64,000 bases of DNA from Gordius sp. MW1. Taxonomy: Eukaryota; Nematomorpha; Gordioida; Gordea; Gordiidae. Below the pieces are notes generated by a model that did not search any database, had not been told where the DNA came from, and saw only the letters and a list, made by a program, of their open reading frames with translations. Made by a program: the position numbers and the translations under genes. The DNA is taken from NCBI GenBank assembly GCA_964036665.1, contig OZ038526.1:22196001-22260000 (forward strand), read 5' to 3'. Below are positions 22,652-32,900 of this stretch, piece by piece (position 1 is the stretch's first letter; each line of letters begins with the position of its first letter).

Positions 22652-24765
22652 ATTCATAATTGACCTTATTTGAGAGGGTACATTATATACTTCTTTACTT
22701 TATCATTAATTCCCAACTAACAAGTTGAGCATTAATACAATATTTATGTGTTGTGATAATTTATTTATTAGATTGATTTAAATATCATTACAGTTTTTAC
22801 ATTTTTAATTTTGTCAATAATATCTATTTTAAAATACTGTTGTTGATATCTAACTAGTTCAATATGTTTCATTCACCTTTTTAAAATAATTTAATCTACA
22901 AAAATTACTATACTCTATATCAAAATATTTTTATTGTAATATTCACAATTAGTGTTTCGATCTCGTCTCGTCTCGGTCTCGAAAACAAAATCTCGTCTCG
23001 TCTCGGGAGCGATTATAAAAATCTCGATCTCGTCTCGGTCTAGAAAAATCTCGGTCTCGTCTCGACGAGAATTCTCGTCTCGTCTCGACTTTAAAAAAAA
23101 TAAACAGAATAAAAATTTCTTCTTTTTTATCAAAAATATTAAATAAGTGTTAATAAATTCAAACGCAAACTTTTATACATTTTGAAAATAATGCACAAGC
23201 TTTTTAAAGATATAGCGGACCACGACATCTCCTTGACAATATGAAGATATAAATTAATTCATAAAGATAACATTTTCTATGGAAAGTGCAGACTAAAAAA
23301 ACTAAAAATAAAGTTGAAATATAGAAAATTAAATTTTATTGTGTTAGCAAATTATAACATTTGTATCAAATTCACTGTGTCTCTCAACTATTAACATACT
23401 TCAAAAATTATAAGTTCGCTTATAGTTGGCTTAGTTGCATAATTGAACAAATTGAGGCCCTTTATTAACCCTAGTTAAAGTTTTCAGAGTACACCTTAAC
23501 ATATTTAATGCAAACGTTTAAGTCCATTAATATTACCATCATCAATTACAGACCATAATGTTTATTGCATGTTTAATAGTTATAAACGACAAAGTGTGAG
23601 TGACTTTTAATGATGATATTCTTATTGATAGAATTGATAACTAGTTGCACATATTAAAACGTTGTAAAAACAACAATAAAAGCAGCATTATTATAGGATT
23701 AAAAACATAAAGTTTTAAACTATAAATTAAGGTGCACGTATTTAAATCTATAACAAAAATCATTATAATAAAATTTATACTCCAAATAATTAACTTCCAA
23801 TTCCAACTAACTTTACCATTAAATAGTTATTTATAAAATACAGCATAGGGTCGGGTATTTATTTTATATTGCACAATTATAGAAATTATAGTAAATTTGA
23901 ATGCACCTGCCAACCCAGCATATAAAGTGAAAAGTGACGCATATGACAAAACTATAATTTAGGAGGTATACTGTTAGTTGAAGCATAAAAACGTTTAAAA
24001 AAACTCATGATTTAAGATTTAATCGATAACGGTGTCATTAAATATTCTATTGAACTTTTGAGATCGTTAGGCGGGTGCTCAAAAATCTCAAGCCACCTTA
24101 GTTTAACTTGTATAATTGAAACAGATTGAACACTAATTTATAATTACCGCATCATGCAGGATGAGTAACTGCAAAGTTCAAATATGCTTTAGTAATATTT
24201 ACTATTCCATCATAACTCATTCTAAGCCTAAAATTTTAGAATCTAACGACCAATAAAAAGTCGAGATCTCGCCGAACAAATCTCGTATCGTCTCGTCTCG
24301 ACACCAAAATTCTCGTCTCGATCTCGACTCCATTTTTCAAATTCTCGTCTCGTCTCGTCTCGGTTTTTCGAGACGAGACGAGACGAGACCGAGATTTTTC
24401 TCGGGTTTTCCGCATCACTATTCACAATTGACCTTATTTAAGAGGGTATATTATACACTTCTTTACTTTATCATTAATTCTCAACTAACAAATTGAGCCT
24501 TAAACAATATTTATGTATTGTGATAATTTATTTATTAGATAAATTTTAACATCATTACAGTTTTTACATTTTTAATTTTTATGAAATGTGTCAATAATAT
24601 CTATTTTAAAATAAAATACTGTTGTTGATATCTAACTAGTTGAATATGTTTCATTCACCTTTTTAAAATAATTTAATCTACAAAAATTACTATACTCTAT
24701 ATCAAAATATTTTTATTGTAATTTTATAATTAATAATTGACCTTATTTGATAGAATATTGAGGTA
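22652..24765. repeat. Tandem monomers of about 300 bp split by hAT insertion
   Basis: The segment starting AATTGACCTTATTTGAGAGG at about 22,658 recurs from about 24,427 and begins a third time near 24,750, so 2.1 monomers stood in tandem before the hAT element entered at their junction. Confidence 0.7.
22950..24420. mobile_element. Non-autonomous hAT element with CTCGT arrays
   Basis: TTCACAAT flanks both ends (22942-22949, 24421-24428), a perfect 8-bp duplication. The ends read TAGTGTTTCGATCTCG and the complement of TAGTGATGCGGAAAACCCG. Dense TCTCG/GACGA arrays occupy about 140 bp inside each end, and 1.1 kb of AT-rich non-coding sequence lies between. Frames across the arrays (RSRLVSSR-like) are just translations of the repeat. 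Confidence 0.9.
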
Positions 24766-24989
24766 TATGAAGTGCTCATCAAAATGGCGGAAAAAAACAC
24801 ACACATTTTATACCGTGATGAGCAGTCTATGTAGTCTATGGTTGGGTAAGGGTTGGTTAAAAGGGTGCGTATAACAAGGATGGGTCACCAATATTGGCAG
24901 GTGAACCAAAGAATAAAGTAATAAATACTTTATCAAAAATTATCCAATAAGAGTAAAACGTTGCGAGAAAAGTAAGTAATAATATCCTC

Positions 24990-25637
24990 TCATGCTGTTC
25001 GCATAGCCCTAGCCAATCCCGACCATTCGATCCTAGCTAAGATTGACTTCAAAACGCATTTAACACGATCTACAGGTCACACTTCTTAACCGAGGCTTAA
25101 AAATCTCTTCCCGAGCACTCCATTTTCCTTAACGCATGCTACGCTCCTACTTCCATGCTCAACTTTAATTCCAAAATAATTGCATCGAGTGACGGCCTTC
25201 AACAAGGAGACCCGCTAGGCCCTCTACTATTCTGCCTAGGTATAAAATCCCTGACTGAAGACCTAGCCTCTAAATATAATCTATCACTCACCTTGTGGTA
25301 CCTAGACGATGGTACCATCAAGGGAAATGCCGAAGACGTCAAAGAAGCCCTCTCTTATCTAGAAGTCGAGGCTTCAAAAATTGGTCTCCATCTAAATCAT
25401 AGCAAGACCGAGGTTTGCAAAAACAATACTGACTCTTTAAGCCTAGACCCATACTTTGACGCTTTCAAACATATTCACCCTAACGAACTAACGCACTTAG
25501 GATCGCCCGTAGGTGGCTCACACCCTTGTAACAAGTCATTAGCAGAGACAATACAAAAACTAGTAGAAATCAAACCCATCCTTTCTTACTTGCCAGCCCA
25601 CCAGGCTTTCTTTTTAATTAAAAACTGCTATTCTTTA
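24990..25637 (+). pseudogene. LINE reverse transcriptase, 5' part
   Basis: Near the truncated start a frame gives HAVRIALANPDHSILAKIDF, the DF of RT motif A, then is shifted. From 25,155 it reads GLQQGDPLGPLLFCLGIKSL (motif B) and LTLWYLDDGTIKGN, with the catalytic YLDD, followed by GLHLNHSKTEVC and LGSPVGG. The frame runs directly into the Penelope-like insertion at about residue 161 of the open stretch. Confidence 0.85.
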
Positions 25638-26014
25638 TATAATCAATAATTTTCAATCCGTTTATATAAATTTCATTGTATAAATACGGTGGATTTGGAT
25701 TGATAGCGTAGGTAGAGGGAAATGGAACGCAATATTTCGGACACTTATAGTCCATCTTCAGGAAAAAAAAAAAAAAAAAAAGGAGAAGATGAAGTCTCAA
25801 AAAATAAAAATGAAGTAAAGTGATTATAACAACGATGATATAGATACAAAAAAAAAAAAAAATTACAAAAACTGGTTATAGCGAGAAATTAACAATAGCG
25901 ATTGTAGGGATGGATGTTTTTTATAAGAATAGAGTAGATACATATGGAGATAGGAAAAAGGTGCGAAAAAAGTAAATAGCTAAATAATAAGAGACAAGGG
26001 GGGAACAGAGTTAT

Positions 26015-26410
26015 TTAATATATAAATATAATAACTGTGCTTAACAAATTATAGTTTTGAGTATTGAACGGGTAGGTAGACATAGTGAATAATATAAAAA
26101 TATGTGTGGATGTATGGGCTTGTGGTAATGAAATTGGATGGTCGTTGATTTTGTTTGTTTGTTTTTTGGGCTTGACGCGGTCGATTAAAACGCTTTCTAC
26201 GAAATTCCTTTGTTGTATCACGCTATGTGAATGGCAGTCGATTTATCCAATCTGCCATGTTGAATCTTTAACGATAGTTAGGCTTAGGGTAAGGCGGAGT
26301 AGGTCGCGCATTTATGAAGCTTTGTGTCAGTGTTCTTTTTTTGTTGTTGTTGTTGTCTCTCCAAGTCTAAAAATTGATGGTAATCGACACAGGAGAATAT
26401 ATTAATTAAA
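26015..26410 (-). pseudogene. Degenerate second GIY-YIG copy (left arm)
   Basis: Downstream of the Penelope stop, with frame changes, the minus strand again reads a diverged GIY-YIG domain: ILINIFSCVDYHQF, then KKNTDTKLHKCATYYALP, then VIQQRNFVESVLIDRVKPKK. It parallels ILIYKISCADCDQFYVGETK and ERKFVESVLIDRLKPK of the first copy. It is an older tandem duplicate in the element's 3' region. Confidence 0.7.
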
Positions 26411-26434
26411 ATTAGAGTATTATCTGTTATGATA

Positions 26435-27440
26435 TTATAAAGGTAGGTGAGGATGGGTGTGCTTGTAGCTTCGAAATTGGCCGGGTTGGTCGTTGATTTT
26501 CGGCTTGAGGCGATCGATCAGGACGCTTTCTACGAATTTCCTTTCTTGGTTGAATCGTGCTTTGTAAAGAACGGTCGGGTTGTCCCAATCAATGCTATGT
26601 TGATTGGTTAGCGAGTGTTCGGCCACGGCGGAGTGTGTTGCGCATCTTGTTAACGGGGCCTTGTGTTCTTGGATTCTTTGTGCTAAGGTTCTTTTAGTTT
26701 CTCCAACGTAAAATTGGTCGCAATCGGCGCAGGAGATTTTATAAATTAAAATAGAAACAAGATTTTTATCTGTAATGTTATTAATGGGCTTAATTAATGA
26801 GAATAGGTTGGACGTTGTTTTCTGAGAAAACTTGAAATTGTCTATTTTGTGAACATGTAAAATCTTTTTGATTTCTTTTAGGAAATTATTACTAAGATTA
26901 GTGTGAAATGGAATAGAGATATAATGATCTGTATTAGGAGTGGAGTCTACATTAGTTGACATTTTAGGGAATTTTAAAAATTTATTTTTAATGTTTGTGA
27001 GCAAATCAAGGGGATAATTTAGCTCTAAAAATCTTTGTGTTATATTATCCATTTCAATGTCTCTATCAGATTCTAGAGAGCAATGAGTTATAGCTCTTTT
27101 AACCATCATCCTAAAAGTGTTGATTTTAAAAGATGAGGGGGAGTGGCTGTGCCATGGTATAAATTGAGAAGAGTCAGTTGGTTTACGATAAACTGTTGTG
27201 ATAATTTTGTCATTTAGGTTGTGGAGGGTTACATCTAAAAATGGTAACTGTTTGTTGGTTTCTATTTCCACTGTAAAGATTATCTTTTTTATGAGAAATG
27301 AATTTAACACATTTAAGAAGTCGTTTAAGTCAGTGGTTAGGTTATGAGGCCAAATACATAAAATATCATCAACGTATCTGGCATAAAAAGGGGGGAATAA
27401 ACTGGAAGTTTGTATGTAGGATTCTAGTTCGTTAGGCCCC
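26435..27440 (-). pseudogene. Penelope-like RT with GIY-YIG endonuclease, 5'-truncated
   Basis: About 333 codons of genuine element protein are open. They begin in the reverse transcriptase palm (LFPPFYARYVDDILCIW, with the YVDD active site), then LPFLDVTLHN, TTVYRKPTDSSQFIPWHSHS and the region typical of Penelope RTs. Near the end is a GIY-YIG nuclease (LIYKISCADCDQFYVGETKR, TLAQRIQEHK, then ERKFVESVLIDRLKP with the catalytic Glu) and a stop at 26,435. The codons from 27,441 to 27,538 are not protein: they are the inverted 3' arm read backwards. The N-terminal half is missing, so the copy could not move by itself. Confidence 0.9.
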
Positions 27441-28374
27441 GTTAACAAGATGCGCAACACACTCCGCCGTGGCCGAACACTCGCTAACCAATCAACATAG
27501 CATTGATTGGGACAACCCGACCGTTCTTTACAAAGCACGATTCAACCAAGAAAGGAAATTCGTAGAAAGCGTCCTGATCGATCGCCTCAAGCCGAAAATC
27601 AACGACCAACCCGGCCAATTTCGAAGCTACAAGCACACCCATCCTCACCTACCTTTATAATATCATAACAGATAATACTCTAATTTTAATTAATATATTC
27701 TCCTGTGTCGATTACCATCAATTTTTAGACTTGGAGAGACAACAACAACAACAAAAAAAGAACACTGACACAAAGCTTCATAAATGCGCGACCTACTACG
27801 CCTTACCCTAAGCCTAACTATCGTTAAAGATTCAACATGGCAGATTGGATAAATCGACTGCCATTCACATAGCGTGATACAACAAAGGAATTTCGTAGAA
27901 AGCGTTTTAATCGACCGCGTCAAGCCCAAAAAACAAACAAACAAAATCAACGACCATCCAATTTCATTACCACAAGCCCATACATCCACACATATTTTTA
28001 TATTATTCACTATGTCTACCTACCCGTTCAATACTCAAAACAATAATTTGTTAAGCACAGTTATTATATTTATATATTAAATAACTCTGTTCCCCCCTTG
28101 TCTCTTATTATTTAGCTATTTACTTTTTTCGCACCTTTTTCCTATCTCCATATGTATCTACTCTATTCTTATAAAAAACATCCATCCCTACAATCGCTAT
28201 TGTTAATTTCTCGCTATAACCAGTTTTTGTAATTTTTTTTTTGTTTTTGTTTTTTTGTATCTATATCATCGTTGTTATAATCACTTTACTTCATTTTTAT
28301 TTTTTGAGACTTCATCTTCTCCTTTTTTTTTTTTTTTTTTTTCCTGAAGATGGACTATAAGTGTCCGAAATATT
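27434..28374 (+). repeat. Right inverted arm of the Penelope-like element
   Basis: Reverse complement of 25,731-26,661. It contains, on the plus strand, the last 60 codons of the Penelope protein (27,469-27,660), the degenerate GIY-YIG copy (28,080 end), a poly(T) run near 28,325 and TCCTGAAGATGGACTATAAG at the outer edge. Only a few substitutions and run-length changes separate the arms. Confidence 0.9.
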
Positions 28375-28385
28375 GCTATTCTTTA

Positions 28386-29470
28386 CCTAAGATAAATCAT
28401 ATCTTCAGGTCATCCACCTCATTTTTAAATCCTAATGCTCTATCTATATTCGACCAAATACTGAAAGGTGTAGTCGAGGAAATCACAAACCTTTCTATTA
28501 CAGGGTCCCAATGGAAACAAGCGTGTCTCCCCACAAAATATGGTGGTTTGGGCCTGAGATCGCCCCCTCTAGTAGCTTTGTCGGCTTTCATCTCGAGTCG
28601 ACTTTCAGCCAAACCAATCATCGACAAAATAATCGCTCAACCAGATCCCTTTACCCAAATCGCTCTCGACATGTGGAGCTCTTTGTCCGATCCTAACACT
28701 CCATTCCCTACCATAAACTCTCAAAAAAGTTGGAACACTCCTCTCTACGACCATGCCCTAATAACTCTTATATCGGGCGCTTCGTTGGAGGAGTTACCAG
28801 CTTTAAGAAGTTTTGCATCAAGGTCCGGCCACGAGTGGTTGGAGGTCATCCCAAGTCGGACCCATGACCTTCAACTCTCCAACAACGAGTTCAGGATCGC
28901 AACAGGGCTCCGCCTAGGTTGTGATATAGTTGCCCCCCATCAATGCAACTTATGTGGCTCATCTGTAGGTACAAAATGTCATCACGGCCTACATTGCAAA
29001 TTTAATAAGGCCAGATTTTTACGTCACACATCTGTTAATGCTCTTCTACAGAAGACATTCAATAAGGCTGGCTTTCCCTCCCAATTGGAGCTAATGGTCT
29101 TTGCCTTAGCGACAAGAAGAGACCCGATGGACAGACCCTCATCCCATGGGCAAAAGGGCTATGCCTAGCATGGGACTACACTTGTCCGGATGCCTTTGCA
29201 CCCTCAAACCAAAACAAAGACCCCCTTGTCGATTCTGAAAGAATAAAGTCAGCTAAATACGCAGAACTTAATTGCTCACTCCTTTTCTGCCCTATAGTGA
29301 CCACTACCCTTACAACAATAGGTCCTAAAACCCAAGCCCTCCTGAAAGAATTGGGGCGCCGTGTAGCTGCCAATATCCTTGACAAAAGTAAACTTTTTTT
29401 AAAACAGAAAATCGGAATTATAATTTGTCATTTCAACGCGATCGCAATTTTTGAATGTTTACCTCGCATA
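28386..29470 (+). pseudogene. LINE polyprotein, 3' part
   Basis: Continues the interrupted frame: LPKINHIFRSSTSF, ACLPTKYGGLGLRSPP, then LRSFASRSGHEWLEVIPSRT, LSNNEFRIATGLRLGC and the Cys/His block HQCNLCGSSVGTKCHHGLHC. One base lost at GAGCTAATGG (GAGCCTAATGG in the copy at 17.7 kb) shifts the frame at about 29,090. The PDG and WDYTCPDAFAPS region then continues in another frame to the A-rich end. GGLGLRS and the C-terminal Cys/His block are typical of a widespread invertebrate LINE group. Confidence 0.85.
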
Positions 29471-29542
29471 TAATTTTTATAGTAGTTTATAGTTTCATTT
29501 AATAAAAGATATTATTAGCAAAAAAAAAAAAGTAAGTAATAA

Positions 29543-29904
29543 AGAATTGTTTTAAACGCCTTTATATAATCGCGAATTAATTAATAAATCAATTACATTT
29601 AGTGGTGAATCCGCGAGCTGTATGTGATTGGTCAATTAACGTCGTGAAGTAGTAAGTTAATGTAAATGAGTCATTTAAGTTTCAAGACATAAGTAATATG
29701 CCGCTAGCAAAATAGTAATTGATGCAACAAATACATAGCTTACAAGATTTTTTTTCTTTGCCATTGTTTTTGTTATAAGGGAAGATTTTACCCACTAACC
29801 TATTTATATTTAGGGTATTTAAACTTTAAAATTTGTTATGTCATTTGCCATAAATACATTTGTCACATTTTGCAGAAACATAATTTTCAAATTTAAATTT
29901 TCAT
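29543..29904. promoter_or_regulatory. Residual gypsy LTR and NBN upstream region
   Basis: On the minus strand 29,543 to about 29,690 appears to be the upstream part of the Ty3/gypsy LTR, with TATATAAAGGCG. Only about 215 bp then remain before the NBN start codon, so the NBN promoter is either very compact or overlaps LTR sequence. No specific promoter element for NBN was recognised. Confidence 0.4.
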
Positions 29905-32900
29905 ATGTTGTTTCTTGAAGATATAAATATAAAAAGTAATTAATAGTTATATGCAAATACACATTAATAGAAAAAATCATATTATTATTTGAGAGCGATT
30001 ATGTTGTGGGTCGCAAAAACTCTGACATTATAATCGAGAACGATGCATCAATAAGCAGAAAGCACTCAGTTATCACTTTCATTAAAAAAGATAATTCATA
30101 TTATATAAAAGTAAATGATTATTCAAAATATGGCACGTATGTTAATGGGAAAAAAGTTTGTGGAGAATCTTTTGCAAATGCTGGTGAAATCTTAACTTTT
30201 GGTATCCAAAACTCTAAGTATCTGTAAGTACTATAAAAAATTTTTATAATAATGTTTTAATTAACAATATCATTAATTATTTATTAATATTTTTGCTTTG
30301 TTTTTTAAATAATTAGTATTCAAGAACATGCATGTAACTTTACAACATCATTAATAGACCGAGAAACTATGTTAACTTCAAAAAATTGTGCAGATATGCT
30401 TGGAATCACAATGCATACACAGTGGAATATGAATTGTGATTTTTTGGTCATGAATGAGCTGTCTATGACACCAAAAGTATTTAATATTAATAATGTTTAT
30501 CAAATTTAATATAGGTTTTAATGGCACTTACATCTCAAAAATATATTGTTACACCAGATTATATTATACAATTTTCCAACTTAGCCAAACAATATAAAAC
30601 CAATCCAAACAATTTATTAACTGATTTTGTGGAACCAAAAAAGTAATTTTCAATTGTATATATTAACTTTTTTTATAAATTTTAATTATAATAATTAATA
30701 ATAATAGCTTTTTACCAAAGATTAAAGAACCAGCTCTTGAAAAACCTGATATTAAATTTGAGCCTAATGAAGCTAGAAAATTACTTTTTACCAACAAAAA
30801 GTTTATTTTCAATCAAGACAGCCAAGTATTTTTATTTAATTTTTTATATGAAATCAATTATTTTCATATATTTGTTTTGTTTTTTGTATATTTTTTGTTT
30901 CTTTAATAATATTTCTTTACAATTTTATAACTATATTTAATATCGTATTTTATTGAAGTTTTGCAGATTTGAAAATATTATTAATGCTTGTGGGGGGTCA
31001 TCAAAATTAGTAGAACATTTTAATGAACTAAAAGAATACAACAATGTTAAAGAAGATCTATACATTGTAGTTCAGGCTAATGCTATTGCTCAAGATATTT
31101 GGTATTATTACAATATAAATGCTTTAAAAACGTGATTTTCAATTTTAAAACATTTAAAATATAATTTTGTTTTAACAGTTTAAATGTCCAATCTATTTCA
31201 GAGTCAGATATTTGTTTGGCCATTTTAACATGTTCTACCCAAGTATACTGCAATTCATTACCCCTTAATACATCAAATAATAAAGATCCCTTAAATAATG
31301 GTATATATACATATAAAATTTTATTTGTTTTTTTGCAAATTAAATTATAAATATGGTTTTTATTTTTTAGGTCAGGAATTGAAATCTAAAAATGTAGCTG
31401 TAAAAAGTAAAGCAAACGTACAAGATCAAGGTATATGGCATGATATAAAGAGGCAAAAAATCCAAATTAGCCCAAAGAAATCAACTACCTTCACAAGGTA
31501 TTTTTATTTATTTTAAAGTAATATAAATTGAATATTTCACAATTTATGTATTTGAAAAATCTATTTACATGAATAAATATATTTCTATTTGAGATTAACA
31601 TTCTCTTGGTTCATTGTTATTAAGAAATGAATACAGTAGTTTAAGTGAACTAAGTTGAAAAAAGCCTATTTGTACTTCTTTACATATTTTAAAAATTTAA
31701 TTTATTAATAATTTTCATGGGTGCAAATATTTGTTATTCACTGTCGTTTTTAAACTGTTCATTAAAAATAAGTAAAAGTTATTTTTGCTTTTGACACTAA
31801 ATATACAATACAAATTTGGTTTCTGTTGATAACATTTTATATGCAACCATTTATTCTAAAATTTTGTTTTTCAAGTTTGAATAATTTAAATAAATAACTT
31901 TTCTTTAAATTTAACGTCAGAATATGCGATTTGTGTTATCTAAAAAGTTTCCTTTATTTTCTGCTATTAATTTAGCAAAAGTTGACAATTTCTCTCTCTT
32001 ATATATAATTTAATTTTTAATTCTTTTTTATCATCTAAATCTCCTTGGAAATACAACATATTATAAGAAAAGTGTAATAAAACTTGTTTATTATTAACAC
32101 TATATTTTAATGTCTCCTTTTTGATTCCACAAAAATGCTTTCAACAGCTAGAACTGCTTTTTTTGGATGAGTTAATTAAATTTTAGTTCTCATATTTCTT
32201 TCCAATCGAGGTACAAAATTTTGAACGTTTTAAGGCAGACGATAGATAGGTGTATAAATTAAGTTTCAAATTTCTTTATAAAAATTAACATTTTTGTCGA
32301 TAAAATATTTTGTATAAAAACGTAATAAAAGGTTTCAATGAAAATATTTTGGCACATTTGATATATTTCCATCCTAGTTATCTTAAACTTTTGATTAAAA
32401 TTGAAGTTTGCGTCTGCAAATAAGTACCTATTTTAAATTACATAAACTACTAAAAGAATTGGTTTTGTTTATTGTTTTATCGTTAAATGTTACCTTAATC
32501 TATGTTCATATTTGTCTAAATATTTGTAGAAATTCATATAATTAATATAACTAAAAACGGGCGTAATGGATTTGTAAGTTTGAACAACAGACCTTTATGC
32601 CAGGTGTTTATATGACTGGACCACTTTTATGAGCAGCTGCATTTAAAATTTATCTTTGTCTATTTAAAAAGCAGACGATAAAATTTGAAGGGGGAAAAAG
32701 ACTAAACGATATTTATTACAAATATAATTCATTTTTTGATTTTAATACCTTAATTAACTCAAAATTCCTTTATTTAACTACAAATTAAACCAGGTAAATC
32801 CTTTTAATTTATTCGTTCATCGAATCTATCTAAAAACACGATTTATTTCTAAATAAATTTCGTCCTTCGCCAAAAACAAGTGTTAAAATGTTTAAAAAAA

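Larger units (their letters stand above)
22402..24840. mobile_element. TIR transposon inserted in the Ty3/gypsy leader
   Basis: CATAGACTACATAGACTG starts it and its exact complement ends it. GTTGGGTA flanks both sides (22394-22401, 24841-24848), an 8-bp duplication of hAT type. Removing the insert rejoins the gypsy leader. About 960 bp is native sequence; the rest is the hAT element at 22,950-24,420. Native sequence includes a tandem monomer of about 300 bp (22,652-22,949 and 24,421-24,740). No transposase was seen. Confidence 0.85.
20240..24900 (-). mobile_element. Ty3/gypsy retrotransposon, 3'-truncated, nested insertions
   Basis: Read on the minus strand it has LTR end TTCACCTGCCA, a primer-binding site TTGGTGACCC (24,881-24,891), a leader, gag from 22,370, protease and reverse transcriptase, then stops near 20,240 without RNase H or integrase. 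The leader is split by the TIR element at 22,402-24,840. The 5' LTR continues at 24,895-24,982 and, beyond the LINE at 24,983-29,530, from 29,543 to about 29,690, where a TATATAAAGGCG box lies. Many stops and frameshifts mark it as dead. Confidence 0.75.
25638..28373. mobile_element. Penelope-like element with inverted repeat arms
   Basis: TGCTATTCTTTA flanks it (25626-25637, 28374-28385), a 12-bp target duplication inside the LINE frame. Two arms of about 930 bp, 25,731-26,661 and 27,434-28,374, are nearly identical inverted copies; the middle (about 770 bp) is single copy. The left side has an extra 93 bp, 25,638-25,730, outside the arm, like the tail extension of Penelope terminal repeats. 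Each arm contains a long poly(A)/poly(T) run and the C-terminus of the Penelope protein. Confidence 0.9.
24983..29530 (+). mobile_element. 5'-truncated LINE (non-LTR retrotransposon) with nested PLE
   Basis: AGTAAGTAATAA flanks the unit (24971-24982 and 29531-29542), a clear target duplication of at least 12 bp, and the right end is poly(A). The left end lies inside the reverse transcriptase. The LINE sequence is 24,983-25,637 and 28,386-29,530; between them sits a Penelope-like element. It inserted into the 5' LTR of the Ty3/gypsy element. The clade of the LINE was not determined. Confidence 0.9.

Noticed and set aside
22915..24425. Arg/Ser-rich open frames such as SRSRLVSSR on both strands
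   Set aside because: They are translations of the TCTCG array of a hAT element, present in several frames and on both strands, as expected of a short-period repeat.
27441..27538. N-terminal MLCKERSGCPNQ extension of the Penelope protein
   Set aside because: This stretch is the inverted 3' arm read antisense; genuine homology starts only at about 27,440.
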